Assembly: GCF_047228825.1 (NCBI RefSeq)
Contig: NZ_JBFEGN010000003.1
Coordinates: 62,001-126,000 of the forward strand
DNA: 64,000 nt
Direction: 5' to 3'
Source: Siminovitchia sp047228825
Lineage (GTDB): Bacteria > Bacillota > Bacilli > Bacillales > Bacillaceae_C
In this document: piece after piece, positions 44,555 through 53,760 of the stretch
Numbering within the stretch: position 1 is the first letter of the stretch
How the letters are laid out: the number at the start of each line of letters is the position of its first letter
Position numbers and translations under genes: made by a program
Notes under the pieces: model-generated
What the model was told of the DNA's origin: nothing
Database searches by the model: none
What the model saw: only the letters and a program-made list of their open reading frames with translations

Positions 44555-44591
44555 ATAAAATCAATCCTTAAACACAATATGTTGATTTTAT
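44555..44591. repeat. 10-bp perfect inverted repeat in the nrdJ leader
   Basis: ATAAAATCAA (44555-44564) pairs with TTGATTTTAT (44582-44591), enclosing most of the first NrdR box. It could be an extra operator or a leader hairpin. Confidence 0.55.
44572..44587. promoter_or_regulatory. NrdR box 1 (proximal to nrdJ)
   Basis: ACACAATATGTTGATT fits the NrdR operator acaCwAtATaTwGtgt at the conserved core positions, with mismatches in the last positions. It is 102 bases from the nrdJ start and 32 bases, three helical turns, from box 2, the spacing used by paired NrdR boxes. Confidence 0.7.
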
Positions 44592-44603
44592 TTCTGAATT
44601 TCT

Positions 44604-44619
44604 CCACTATATATTGTGT
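44604..44619. promoter_or_regulatory. NrdR box 2 (distal)
   Basis: CCACTATATATTGTGT, on the minus strand ACACAATATATAGTGG, matches the NrdR consensus at 15 of 16 positions. Together with box 1 it predicts repression of nrdJ by NrdR-(d)ATP. The rest of 44471-44830 is AT-rich leader/promoter DNA with no gene. Confidence 0.8.
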
Positions 44620-44830
44620 TTAGGAACTGAATAATTGTAATTTGTCAAATCTAAAATCAAGAGATTCGGGGAGATAAAAGAAGATAATAATCGAAAGTTC
44701 AACATAAATCGTTGATTTTCAACAAATTTAACCTTTTACTTTTTTGATGGAGTGGATTAGAGGGAAAATCTTTGATTCATCATGATTTGAAGAATATAAT
44801 AGAGTGTAGCGCTATTATCGGAAAGGGGCT

Positions 44831-45220
44831 ATGGATTTGGGACTGCTGTACACAATAATTGTCTTGTTGGGAGCCATTATTGCATTTTCCCTTTATAACT
44901 ACTTCCAACAGAAAAAAATATTAAAGACTCTGACGGAAGAGGAATTTCGTGCCGGCTATCGCAAGGCACAACTGATCGATGTCCGCGAACAGAAAGAATT
45001 TGAAGGCGGCCACATCCTTGGGGCGAGAAATATTCCGATGTCTCAGCTGAAAATGAGAATGAAGGAAATTCGTCCGGATAAACCGGTCTATTTATATTGC
45101 CAAAGCGGGATGCGAAGCGGAAGAGCCGCCCAAATGCTTTACAGAAAAGGGTACCGTCAGCTTTATCATCTGCAAGGCGGCTTTAAAAAATGGACGGGAA
45201 AAGTTAAGACGAGATCATAA
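44831..45220 (+). CDS. yqhL: Membrane-anchored rhodanese-like protein YqhL
   Basis: 129 residues: one N-terminal transmembrane helix (LLYTIIVLLGAIIAFSLYNY) followed by a rhodanese domain, with LIDVREQKEFEGGHILGARNIP and the catalytic Cys loop YCQSGMRSGRA. Likely a sulfurtransferase or sulfur-carrier at the inner face of the membrane. RBS AAAGGGGCT precedes the start. Convergent with gcvPB over a shared terminator. Confidence 0.9.
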   Translation: MDLGLLYTIIVLLGAIIAFSLYNYFQQKKILKTLTEEEFRAGYRKAQLIDVREQKEFEGGHILGARNIPMSQLKMRMKEIRPDKPVYLYCQSGMRSGRAAQMLYRKGYRQLYHLQGGFKKWTGKVKTRS

Positions 45221-45221
45221 A

Positions 45222-45256
45222 ATAACTCAGCCCTTGAAGGGCTGAGTTATTATTTT
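45222..45256. terminator. Bidirectional terminator between yqhL and gcvPB
   Basis: Stem ATAACTCAGCCC / GGGCTGAGTTAT with a TTGAA-type loop, T-rich on the plus-strand exit and A-rich upstream (T-rich on minus). Overlaps the gcvPB stop. Confidence 0.85.
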
Positions 45257-46713
45257 GCTTTTTCATAGCGGAGAATCGGCGTTCTGGCTGCCTTGGTTTC
45301 ATCCAGTCTTTTTACAATTGTATTGTGTGGAGCTTCCTGCACTATTTCCGGATTTTCTTCTGCTTCCTTTGCAATTTGGATCATTGCGTCAATAAATCCG
45401 TCGAGCGTTTCTTTCGATTCCGTTTCAGTCGGTTCAAACATCATGCACTCTTCAACGTTGAGCGGAAAATAGACCGTCGGCGGATGATAGCCAAAATCAA
45501 GGAGACGTTTGGCGATATCAAGCGTCCGGACACCCAATTTTTTTTGGCGTTTTCCGCTTAAAACAAATTCATGCTTGCAATGTCTGTCATACGGCAAGTC
45601 AAAATACGGTGCCAGCCTTCTCATCATATAGTTGGCATTAAGGACCGCGTATTCCGTTACCGCCTTCAAGCCATCCGGACCCATGGAACGAATATACGTA
45701 TATGCCCTGACGTTGATTCCGAAGTTGCCGTAGAAAGGTTTTACCCTGCCGATGGAGTTGGGGCGATCATAGTCTATGACAAATTGATCGTCGCGTTTCG
45801 TAATGACCGGCTTTGGCAAATATGGGATTAAATCTTTCTTGACGCCGACAGGGCCGGATCCGGGGCCGCCGCCTCCGTGCGGGCCTGTAAATGTTTTATG
45901 AAGATTCAAATGGACAACGTCAAATCCCATATCGCCGGGGCGGACTTTGGACATTACCGCATTTAAGTTTGCGCCGTCATAATATAGTTTTCCTCCCGCT
46001 TCATGAATGATTTCCGCCATCTCCACAATCTGTTCTTCAAATAACCCAAGCGTATTGGGATTTGTAAGCATCAGTGCCGCTGTATCCGGGCCCACAAGTT
46101 CTTTTAAGTGATCCAGATCAACCAGTCCGTCTTCACCCGAACGGACAGTAATGGTCTCTAAACCGGCTACTGTCGCCGACGCAGGGTTCGTCCCGTGTGC
46201 CGAATCCGGAATGATGACTTTCGTCCGGTTCATATCGCCTTTCGCTTCATGATATGCCCGGATCATCATCAAACCGGTCCATTCCCCATGTGCCCCCGCT
46301 GCCGGCTGCAATGTCACTTCATCCATCCCGGTAATTTCTTTCAAATGCTCCTGTAAATCATACATAAGCTCAAGCGCACCTTGAACGGACGACTCCGGCT
46401 GCAAAGGATGAATATGGGCAAACCCCGGAAACCGGGCGACCTGTTCGTTGATTTTCGGGTTATATTTCATCGTACAGGAACCGAGCGGATAAAACCCCGA
46501 ATCGATTCCATGGTTGTGATTTGACAGCTCTGTAAAGTGCCGGATAATGTCCAATTCCGATACTTCGGGGAGTTCCGGTTCTTCCTCCCGCAAATAATCC
46601 GACGGGATATATTGATGGACGTCAACCTCGGGAACATCCAGTTCCGGCAGGCTGTATCCGACGCGGCCCGGTGTCGACATTTCAAAAATAAGAGGCAAGT
46701 TCTCTTGACTCAT
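45250..46713 (-). CDS. gcvPB: Glycine dehydrogenase (decarboxylating) subunit 2
   Basis: 487 residues, catalytic half of the split P protein of the glycine cleavage system. PLP Lys lies in LNLHKTFTGPHGGGGPGSG; QPAAGAHGEWTGL and HGTNPASA are further PLP-pocket blocks. ATG follows GGGGGGATTATC and overlaps the gcvPA stop by 4 bases. Last gene of gcvT-gcvPA-gcvPB. Confidence 0.97.
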   Translation of the reverse strand: MSQENLPLIFEMSTPGRVGYSLPELDVPEVDVHQYIPSDYLREEEPELPEVSELDIIRHFTELSNHNHGIDSGFYPLGSCTMKYNPKINEQVARFPGFAHIHPLQPESSVQGALELMYDLQEHLKEITGMDEVTLQPAAGAHGEWTGLMMIRAYHEAKGDMNRTKVIIPDSAHGTNPASATVAGLETITVRSGEDGLVDLDHLKELVGPDTAALMLTNPNTLGLFEEQIVEMAEIIHEAGGKLYYDGANLNAVMSKVRPGDMGFDVVHLNLHKTFTGPHGGGGPGSGPVGVKKDLIPYLPKPVITKRDDQFVIDYDRPNSIGRVKPFYGNFGINVRAYTYIRSMGPDGLKAVTEYAVLNANYMMRRLAPYFDLPYDRHCKHEFVLSGKRQKKLGVRTLDIAKRLLDFGYHPPTVYFPLNVEECMMFEPTETESKETLDGFIDAMIQIAKEAEENPEIVQEAPHNTIVKRLDETKAARTPILRYEKAK

Positions 46714-48056
46714 GATAATCCCCCCAATTCTTTTACGAAGTGATCGATCTCTTCTTTTGTTCTCAGCTCTGTTACGGCGACAAGCATATGATTTTTCAGC
46801 TCCGGAAAGTCGCGGCTTACATCATAGCCGCCGATGATCCCTTTTTCCAAAAGCTTTTTATTTACTTCACTGACAGGCTGATGGAGTTTTACGATAAACT
46901 CGTTGAAATGGGGGCCGTCAAATGGAATAGAAAAACCGTTTTCCTTAAACACATTTTTCGCGTAATGTGCTTTTTGAATATTTTGAACAGCCATTTCTTT
47001 AACGCCTTTTTTTCCGAGTGCCGTCATGGCTACAGATGCGGCCAGGGCGTTCAGTGCCTGATTGGAACAGATGTTGGATGTGGCTTTATCACGGCGGATA
47101 TGCTGCTCGCGCGCCTGCAGGGTTAAAACGAAACCTCTTTTGCCGTCTTCGTCTGTTGTCTGGCCGACAAGCCTTCCCGGAACTTTTCTCATCAGCTTTT
47201 TCGCAACGGCAAAGTAGCCGCAGTGCGGCCCGCCAAAAGAAGCAGGAATGCCAAAGGGCTGAGCATCACCGACAACAATATCTGCACCAATGGTTCCCGG
47301 AGGTGTTAAAACACCTAAAGAAAGCGGGTTGCTTGAAACGATGAACAAACCTTTAGCGTTATGGATGAGCGGTTCGATTTCCTTAAGCGGCTCAATTTGG
47401 CCAAAGAAGTTCGGGTATTGGACAATCACAGCCGCTACATCTTCGTCTATCTCGGCTTTTAACGCATCCAGGTCTGTCAAACCGTCTTTATTCGGAACTT
47501 CTATGACTTCGACCGCCTGGCCTTTGGCATATGTTTTTAATACATCGCGGGCTTCGGGATGGACCGTCCTTGAAACAAGGACTTTTTTCCTTTTCGTCTG
47601 CCCCGCAGCAAGCATCGCCGCTTCCGCAAGGGCCGTTCCCCCATCATACACGGAAGAGTTCGCAACATCCATTCCCGTCAGTTCGCAGATCATGGTTTGG
47701 AATTGAAAAATGGCCTGGAGCTCGCCTTGGGAAATTTCCGGCTGATAGGGCGTGTATGCCGTGTAAAATTCTGATCGTGATATGACATGGTCAACGATTG
47801 TCGGGATGTAATGGTCGTACACGCCGGCTCCCAAAAAGGAGACATGCTGTTTTAAATCCGCGTTTTTGGCCGCAAGCCGCGACAATTCCTTCAACAGGCC
47901 GGGTTCGGATTGAGCTTTTTTAATATTGTACTCCCCTTTGAATCGAACTTTTTCGGGTATATCCGAAAACAATTCTTCGATTGAATCTACCCCGATCGTT
48001 TGGAGCATTTCGTTTTTGTCTTCTTCGGTCATCGGCAAATAACGATGTTTGATCAT
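46710..48056 (-). CDS. gcvPA: Glycine dehydrogenase (decarboxylating) subunit 1
   Basis: 448 residues, PLP-fold partner of GcvPB that lacks the PLP lysine. Signature N terminus HRYLPMTEEDKNEMLQTIGVDS, FLGAGVYDHYIP, PYQPEISQGELQAIFQFQT and GGPHCGYFA. ATG at 48056 follows GGATGGGAGAGAAAAAG; GTG/ATG codons up to 48077 are in the gcvT end region. Confidence 0.96.
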   Translation of the reverse strand: MIKHRYLPMTEEDKNEMLQTIGVDSIEELFSDIPEKVRFKGEYNIKKAQSEPGLLKELSRLAAKNADLKQHVSFLGAGVYDHYIPTIVDHVISRSEFYTAYTPYQPEISQGELQAIFQFQTMICELTGMDVANSSVYDGGTALAEAAMLAAGQTKRKKVLVSRTVHPEARDVLKTYAKGQAVEVIEVPNKDGLTDLDALKAEIDEDVAAVIVQYPNFFGQIEPLKEIEPLIHNAKGLFIVSSNPLSLGVLTPPGTIGADIVVGDAQPFGIPASFGGPHCGYFAVAKKLMRKVPGRLVGQTTDEDGKRGFVLTLQAREQHIRRDKATSNICSNQALNALAASVAMTALGKKGVKEMAVQNIQKAHYAKNVFKENGFSIPFDGPHFNEFIVKLHQPVSEVNKKLLEKGIIGGYDVSRDFPELKNHMLVAVTELRTKEEIDHFVKELGGLS

Positions 48057-48073
48057 CTTTTTCTCTCCCATCC

Positions 48074-49180
48074 TCATTTTTTTGGACGTTGATAAAATGG
48101 CGTTTGGATGATTTTCGCTTTTAAGCGCTTTTTGCGCACTGCCACTTCCAGTTCCTTCCCGGCTTCACTATATTCGGCCTTAATCAGGGCAAGGCCGATA
48201 TTTTTTTGCAACGTGGGAGATTGTGTTCCCGATGTCACGAACCCGATTTCTTCATCATTGCAAAAAACGGGGTAGCCATGCCTCGGAATGCCCCGGTCCA
48301 GCATTTCGATTCCCACAAGCCTTCTTGAAATGCCGTTTTCCTTCTGTTTTGACAGCGCTTCTTTTCCGATAAAGTCTTCTTCTTTATTGAATTTTACGGC
48401 AAACCCGATGCCGGCTTCCAAAGGAGAAATTTCCGGGGACAATTCCTGTCCATAAAGCGGCAAAGACGCCTCAAAACGAAGCGTATCCCTTGCACCGAGC
48501 CCGCAAGGCATCATCCCCTCATCTTTGCCTGCTTCCAGCAAATCCTCCCATATTTGAACGGAATCTTTCGGTTTGCAGTAAATTTCAAATCCGTCTTCAC
48601 CCGTGTACCCCGTCCGGGAAACAAGCGCTTTCGCTCCGTTTAGATCTACGTTTTGTTGGAATTTGAAAAATTTGATTGCGCTTAAATCCGCATTATTGAC
48701 AATTTTTTGCAAAATCCGCTCCGCTTTCGGTCCCTGAATGGCAATCAAGGCATATTCGTCCGAGACATTTTCAACTTCTACATCTGCGACCCTATGCTGT
48801 TTCATCCAGTCAAAATCTTTATCCGTGTTGGCGGCATTTACGATCAGCAAATAATCTTCTTCATCCAGCCGATATATGAGCAAATCGTCTACGACTCCGC
48901 CATCTTCATAACACATCGCCGTATACTGCGCTCCGCCCTTCTTTAGTTTGGACAAATCATTCGTCATCAGCTTTTGAAGAAACGATTCACTTGCCTTGCC
49001 CGTCACCAGAATTTCCCCCATATGGGAAACATCAAAGATGCCCGCTCTTTCTCTGACGGCTTCGTGTTCTTCTTTGATGCTGGAAAACTGGACAGGAAGA
49101 TCCCATCCGCCAAAATCAATCGTCTTTGCCCCGTATTTTTCGTACAAAGCATACAAAGGCGTTCGTTTTAATCCTGCCAT
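48074..49180 (-). CDS. gcvT: Aminomethyltransferase (T protein) of glycine cleavage
   Basis: 368 residues; transfers the methylene group from aminomethyl-H-protein to tetrahydrofolate. RTPLYALYEKYGAKTIDFGGWDLPVQ, FDVSHMGEILVTG and SRTGYTGEDGFEIYC are the family blocks, and the C-terminal barrel has GFVTSGTQSPTLQKNIGLALI. First gene behind the glycine riboswitch; the H protein gene is not in this window. Confidence 0.97.
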   Translation of the reverse strand: MAGLKRTPLYALYEKYGAKTIDFGGWDLPVQFSSIKEEHEAVRERAGIFDVSHMGEILVTGKASESFLQKLMTNDLSKLKKGGAQYTAMCYEDGGVVDDLLIYRLDEEDYLLIVNAANTDKDFDWMKQHRVADVEVENVSDEYALIAIQGPKAERILQKIVNNADLSAIKFFKFQQNVDLNGAKALVSRTGYTGEDGFEIYCKPKDSVQIWEDLLEAGKDEGMMPCGLGARDTLRFEASLPLYGQELSPEISPLEAGIGFAVKFNKEEDFIGKEALSKQKENGISRRLVGIEMLDRGIPRHGYPVFCNDEEIGFVTSGTQSPTLQKNIGLALIKAEYSEAGKELEVAVRKKRLKAKIIQTPFYQRPKK

Positions 49181-49219
49181 TGTCCTTCCTCCTTGTCATC
49201 TTTTATGTAACATCAGGCA

Positions 49220-49445
49220 ACAAAAAAAGACAGAAAAGCCTTATGAAAAGGTTCTCTGTCTTGGGACCTGAAAGTTTGACCGCTTTAAAATCGGCTTTCT
49301 TCTTTGGTGGTTTTCTTGTTTAAAGAAAACGCTCTCCAGAGTTGCGTCAAACAAGAGTCTTTTTGCCTGAGAGATTCGCACGTTTCGTACTTGCTCCTTC
49401 GGCGCCGTCAATCCATTCGGTCTCTCCTCTTGTCTTCATTCGCCT
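49220..49445 (-). promoter_or_regulatory. Tandem glycine riboswitch of gcvT-gcvPA-gcvPB
   Basis: Two gcvT-class aptamers in series on the minus strand. The first has GGCGCCGAAGGAGCAA and CTCTCAGGCA (49360-49445). The second has GGAGAGC, CACCAAAGAAGAAAGCC and AAACTTTCAGGTCCCA (49255-49350). The expression platform is a terminator-like stem GACAGA...TCTGTC (49228-49260) followed by TTTTTTTG, ending about 40 bases before the gcvT start. Glycine binding is expected to switch gcv expression on. Confidence 0.92.
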
Positions 49446-49572
49446 ATATTCTGTTTGGGACTGGTTATACTATAAATGTGTGAAACTGGCTAGTTACACA
49501 CATCGTACCATTCTTTCTCCAATTGTTCAAACATTTTCCTTAAAAATATAAAGAAAGGAGAGGAGATTCGCA

Positions 49573-51273
49573 ATGAAAGTACCTATTCAATTTGATGGCC
49601 AATGGCTTCCGGGTTTCCTGGAGCGAATCGAACAGGATGGCCCCTGGGCCAATCAGCAATTGTTCAAGCTCGCATTGATGGCTGAAAAGCATCTGCTCGT
49701 TCCTGACTTTGAGGGCCTTGTTGCACCGAATCATTTGCCCCAGCTAACATTATTGCCCCATCAATTGGAAACGGCCACTGTTGTTGTGGAAAACATGCAC
49801 GGCAAAGCGATCTTGGCCGATGAAGTGGGGCTTGGAAAAACAATTGAGGCCGGCTTGATCTTAAAAGAATACATGATTCGCGGCCTTGTCAAACGGGCAT
49901 TAATCCTTGTCCCCGCCTCTCTCGTTTCCCAATGGACATACGAGTTGAATTCAAAATTCCATATTCACGCCGTACCGGCAACGAAAAGCTATGTATGGGG
50001 CCAATATGACTGCATCGTTTCATCGATTGATACGGCAAAACGAAGTCCCCATTGTGATATCATTTCCGAACAGTCTTTTGATTTCATCATTGTCGATGAG
50101 GCTCACAAGCTCAAAAACCATAAAACGAAAAATTATCAGTTCGTCCAATCTCTCCGGAAAAAATTTTGCCTGCTGCTTACGGCAACACCGATACAAAATA
50201 AAATCGAAGAGATTTTCTACCTTGTCTCCCTGTTAAAACCCGGGCATCTCGGGAGCCAAAACAGTTTTTTGGAGAAATATAAAAATAAAAATTTATCAAA
50301 GCAAGAAAATGAGTATTTAAAAAGCCTGGTAAATAAAGTCATGATTCGGAACAGAAGAGCCGACACCGGAATTGAATGGACGAAGCGCCATGTTGAAACG
50401 ATTCCGATTGAATTCAGCAAAGAAGAACGCGAGCTATATAACGGGATTGATATATTAAGGGAGTCCGGTGAACAGTATGCGGCAAATGCTTTTTCGATTA
50501 TTACGTTGCAGCGGGAGGCATGCAGCAGCAGGGAAGCCGTTTATTTAACGTTAAAAAACATGCTGCAAAAACATGAAAACCCGTCAGATGGATATGTGGA
50601 AAAACTAAAGTTTCTGCAAACGAAAATAGATGCCGTATCGCAAAACTCCAAGGCATTGAAAGCCCTCGAGCTGATCAAAAAAATCAATGATAAAGTGATT
50701 ATTTTTACGGAATATCGTGCCACCCAATTATATTTGCAGTGGTTTTTGCAGCAGCACGGGATTAAGTCCGTTCCGTTTCGCGGCGGCTTTAAGCGCGGGA
50801 AAAAGGATTGGATGAGGGAGTTGTTCAAAAATCGCGTCCAAGTGCTCATCGCCACCGAAGCCGGGGGAGAGGGGATCAACTTGCAGTTTTGCAACCAGGT
50901 CATCAATTTCGACTTGCCATGGAATCCGATGCGCCTGGAACAAAGAATCGGCCGTGTACACCGGCTCGGGCAGGAAGAAGATGTATATATATATAACTTT
51001 GCCGTAAAAAATACCATTGAAGAGCACATTGTCAATTTGCTTACAAAAAAAATAAAGCTCTTTGAGCGCGTAATCGGAGAACTGGATGATATTTTGGCCA
51101 AGCTGGAGTTCGGCAGTATCGAGGAACATATGCTGGATATTTTCAGGGACTCGAAATCGGAAGGAGAGCTCAAGGTGAAAATGGCCAACCTTTCCGCCTT
51201 GATCGAGTTTGCCGATTCCATTAGAGAGGAACGTGAAAATAATGCTTCAACAAGAAATTCATCAATATCTTGA
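49573..51273 (+). CDS. yqhH: SNF2-family helicase/ATPase YqhH
   Basis: 566 residues. N-terminal ATPase lobe: LLPHQLETATVVVENMHGKA, Walker A LADEVGLGKTIEAGL, DEAH box (VDEAHKLKNHK), LLTATPIQNK. C-terminal lobe: VIFTEYRATQLYLQWF, ATEAGGEGINLQFC, QRIGRVHRLGQ. A bacterial Swi2/Snf2 protein (RapA-like fold) without an obvious extra DNA-binding domain; cellular role uncertain. RBS AGAAAGGAGAGGAGA. Divergent from the gcv operon and overlapping yqhG by 32 bases. Confidence 0.92.
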   Translation: MKVPIQFDGQWLPGFLERIEQDGPWANQQLFKLALMAEKHLLVPDFEGLVAPNHLPQLTLLPHQLETATVVVENMHGKAILADEVGLGKTIEAGLILKEYMIRGLVKRALILVPASLVSQWTYELNSKFHIHAVPATKSYVWGQYDCIVSSIDTAKRSPHCDIISEQSFDFIIVDEAHKLKNHKTKNYQFVQSLRKKFCLLLTATPIQNKIEEIFYLVSLLKPGHLGSQNSFLEKYKNKNLSKQENEYLKSLVNKVMIRNRRADTGIEWTKRHVETIPIEFSKEERELYNGIDILRESGEQYAANAFSIITLQREACSSREAVYLTLKNMLQKHENPSDGYVEKLKFLQTKIDAVSQNSKALKALELIKKINDKVIIFTEYRATQLYLQWFLQQHGIKSVPFRGGFKRGKKDWMRELFKNRVQVLIATEAGGEGINLQFCNQVINFDLPWNPMRLEQRIGRVHRLGQEEDVYIYNFAVKNTIEEHIVNLLTKKIKLFERVIGELDDILAKLEFGSIEEHMLDIFRDSKSEGELKVKMANLSALIEFADSIREERENNASTRNSSIS

Positions 51274-52033
51274 AAGCTTCTTTGATGCGACGCAATGTAC
51301 CATTCTGGAAAACGGCCCCGGTTTTTTAACCGTACAGCTTACGATAGAGATGGACAAAGAGCTAATGAACCGGCCATTTTATTGGACATATTTGGAAAAG
51401 ACGGGTGGAACGCCCAATCCGGAAAAACTGACATTCATCACAGATGAGGAAAAAGCCCCCGAGAGCATAAAGGGCGAATATATACATTTCGGCGCACCCC
51501 GCCTTCACCAATTATTCCGGACAGCCAAAAAAATGGCTGCCTATATCCGGTTGTACGAACAGCCCGATACCCCTCCTTTTCAGTCGGTTCCGCTTTATCC
51601 GTGGCTGAATGTAAATATGAAAATATCATACTGCTCCGACAGGAAACGGGATGTCCTGAGGTCCTTCGGGCTCCATTTGATCAACGGCATGCTGGTAGAC
51701 CATTTTATCGAAAAAATGCAAAGCCGCCGGCTCGTCCCAAAAATACCCGACTATTGTTTTACGATATCCCCAATCATCAAACCCGGCAGCGGTTTAAAAA
51801 GGATTGAAACATTTGTCACAAATGACATTGCGGCCAGTGACCATTCTTGGGCCGAAGCGGCCAAAAAAAGGCAGGAAGAAGATTTAAAGCTTCTGGACCA
51901 ATTTTATGCCGATCAAGTTGAAAAGCCGGAAACGTACGAGATTGAGAAAAAAGCACTGATTGAGCAATATGAACCTGCAATTCATATTGAAATTGTAAAC
52001 GGCGGCATTTTTTACCTTGCCTCGCCAATTTGA
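51242..52033 (+). CDS. yqhG: Conserved protein YqhG
   Basis: 263 residues; family block DKELMNRPFYWTYLEKTGGTPNPEKL near residue 35, no membrane segment, and a Glu/Lys-rich helical end. ATG at 51242 lies 12 bases after AGAGG; a GTG at 51233 is also possible. It is restricted to Bacillus-like genomes and always follows yqhH; function unknown, though pairing with a helicase suggests a shared complex (inference). Confidence 0.85.
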   Translation: MLQQEIHQYLESFFDATQCTILENGPGFLTVQLTIEMDKELMNRPFYWTYLEKTGGTPNPEKLTFITDEEKAPESIKGEYIHFGAPRLHQLFRTAKKMAAYIRLYEQPDTPPFQSVPLYPWLNVNMKISYCSDRKRDVLRSFGLHLINGMLVDHFIEKMQSRRLVPKIPDYCFTISPIIKPGSGLKRIETFVTNDIAASDHSWAEAAKKRQEEDLKLLDQFYADQVEKPETYEIEKKALIEQYEPAIHIEIVNGGIFYLASPI

Positions 52034-52334
52034 ATCTTTCATGGCTCGATGTTAGGAACAGAGGGTATGACACTGCGGCTAGCGGTGCTCTTATTTGCCA
52101 AAGCTATTCCGCAGGTCCTGTTCCCGGCCACAAAGAAGATGCAGCAGGCCAATCAATGGATTGGAAGATGTGCAAGTTGAACATTAGTACAGTTTCGAAA
52201 TCAAAATCTCCTCGATTGATTCAATATGGAAATTATATAAAATGAACTTTTGAATGCAACATTAAAATCTGACAAAAAGCCATTGCGTCCAGTCATTGGT
52301 CTTCCATCTTTTTTTGACTATTCGTATTCTATAC

Positions 52335-52512
52335 CCGAAAAGATCGGTAATGGGATTCCGTTTCTTTGACCGTTTTCAGGGAAATAGTGCCAGCGCGGGC
52401 AATGGGAGCCCGTCCCTTTGACCGTTTTCGGCGAAATAACGCCAGCACGGGCAATGGGGGCCCGTTCCTTTGACCGTTTTCAGGGAAATAACGATAGCGC
52501 GGGCAATGGCAT
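52335..52512. repeat. 52-bp tandem repeat, about 3.4 copies
   Basis: Units begin TTTGACCGTTTTC at 52365, 52417 and 52469, each 52 bases apart, and read on through GAAATA, CGGGCAATGGG and GCCCGT. A diverged partial copy precedes them (52335-52364). Each unit holds a GGGC/GCCC inverted repeat. Copies differ at a handful of positions. The remaining 52034-52602 holds no gene. Confidence 0.85.
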
Positions 52513-52602
52513 TGGCCTGCCGGGCCAATTCATAATGAATACCGATCGTCTAAAATGATTGCGTGTTAAACTCTTACATCCATTGTATATAGCAAAAAAA
52601 TG

Positions 52603-53259
52603 TTATTTCTCCCAAATCAATACTGCACGTTTTAAAATTGAATCCCAAGACTCTTTTCCAGTAGCGATTTTTTCGACATCATAATCTGCATAATACACAG
52701 CATCAATTTTTTCACTTTCAGCAAGCTTAAAGATATATTCTTGTTCATCATTTTTTTCATTTTTAATCAGATTTCTTGTAGGAGAATCGGCAAATGTTTT
52801 CGTATAAAAAATAAAACTTATATTCTTTTTCTCTCCATCAATTTCAAGTGAAAAAGGATGCGTTCCATGAACAGTAGCATAGCTTTCGCCATAATAATGA
52901 GAAACCAATTGATGATCATTTTGCATTTCAATTTTAATTAGATTTCCCGAATATGGAATAACCCTTTCATAATAAAAAACATACGCAAACGCGCCTAATA
53001 AAGTAATAGCTGTTGCTAAAACGGAAACAATTGAAATCATCACTTTTTTCTTACGCCATTTTTTGCTGATCTTATCAAAAAGAGAGTCTTTATTTTCTGC
53101 CGGAATATAAAGCTTGCGTTTCATGGATTCATATTCCTTTTGACATGTTTCACACTGCTTTAAATGCCTGTCTACCATTTCTTTCGTGTCTTGACTGACT
53201 ACCTCGTCCATATAAAGAGGCAAAACATCTTGAATAATGGTGCATTTAATCTCTTTCAT
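52603..53259 (-). CDS. Putative zinc-finger anti-sigma factor, membrane-anchored
   Basis: 218 residues. An N-terminal anti-sigma zinc-finger (zf-HC2) reads CTIIQDVLPLYMDEVVS followed by VDRHLKQCETC, i.e. Cys-His-CxxC. One transmembrane helix (about 74-95, ISIVSVLATAITLLGAFAYVF) separates this cytosolic part from an extracytoplasmic sensor domain. It overlaps the sigma gene upstream by 14 bases, the usual arrangement for an ECF sigma factor and its cognate anti-sigma. Signal unknown. Confidence 0.85.
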   Translation of the reverse strand: MKEIKCTIIQDVLPLYMDEVVSQDTKEMVDRHLKQCETCQKEYESMKRKLYIPAENKDSLFDKISKKWRKKKVMISIVSVLATAITLLGAFAYVFYYERVIPYSGNLIKIEMQNDHQLVSHYYGESYATVHGTHPFSLEIDGEKKNISFIFYTKTFADSPTRNLIKNEKNDEQEYIFKLAESEKIDAVYYADYDVEKIATGKESWDSILKRAVLIWEK

Positions 53260-53740
53260 GATTCATCTCCTCCATATACTCAATAATTTTTTTCCTTGCT
53301 CTGTAAAAAGTTACCCTTGCCCAACCCGAGCTTTTCCCAAAAAGTCTTCCTATTTTCTCAAAAGGTAATTCGCCAAAAGTGCGTAGTGAAAAGACTTCTT
53401 TATATGGCTCATCCATAGAGTGAAGAAACTGATGAACGATAAATGCCTCTTCCTCATTCATCAAATGCTTTACAATTTGCACTTCCGTCATTGGTTCTTC
53501 TATGAAATCCGAATCTATTTGTTTTTTCTTTCTTCTGTAATGCGAGAAATATGTATTTTTGGCAATAGTAAAAAGCCATGCTCGAATATCTTTGGAGCCA
53601 TCGAATGTTTGAATTGCCTTTAACGCTTTAAAAATAGCCTCTTGCGTAATTTCTTCAGCTATACTCTCATCATGACTTAAAGATTTAATAAACAAATAAA
53701 CTTCTTGAAAGTATTTCCGATAGATATCCTCAAAGTCCAT
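53246..53740 (-). CDS. ECF-type RNA polymerase sigma factor
   Basis: 164 residues. Sigma region 2: YRKYFQEVYLFIKSLSHDESIAEEITQEAIFKALKAI with core-binding DxxAEEITQE and the -10-reading FDGSKDIRAWLFTIAKNTYFSHYRRKKK. Region 4: FSLRTFGELPFEKIGRLFGKSSGWARVTFYRARKKI, a helix-turn-helix for -35 recognition. No region 3, hence group IV. Probably held inactive by the overlapping anti-sigma gene and autoregulated. I could not match it to a named B. subtilis ECF factor. Confidence 0.92.
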   Translation of the reverse strand: MDFEDIYRKYFQEVYLFIKSLSHDESIAEEITQEAIFKALKAIQTFDGSKDIRAWLFTIAKNTYFSHYRRKKKQIDSDFIEEPMTEVQIVKHLMNEEEAFIVHQFLHSMDEPYKEVFSLRTFGELPFEKIGRLFGKSSGWARVTFYRARKKIIEYMEEMNHERD

Positions 53741-53760
53741 CTCTTTTCACCCTTTTACTT

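Noticed and set aside
52335..52512. Possible CRISPR array
   Set aside because: The 52-base units are contiguous and similar along their whole length, with no unique spacers and no cas genes nearby.
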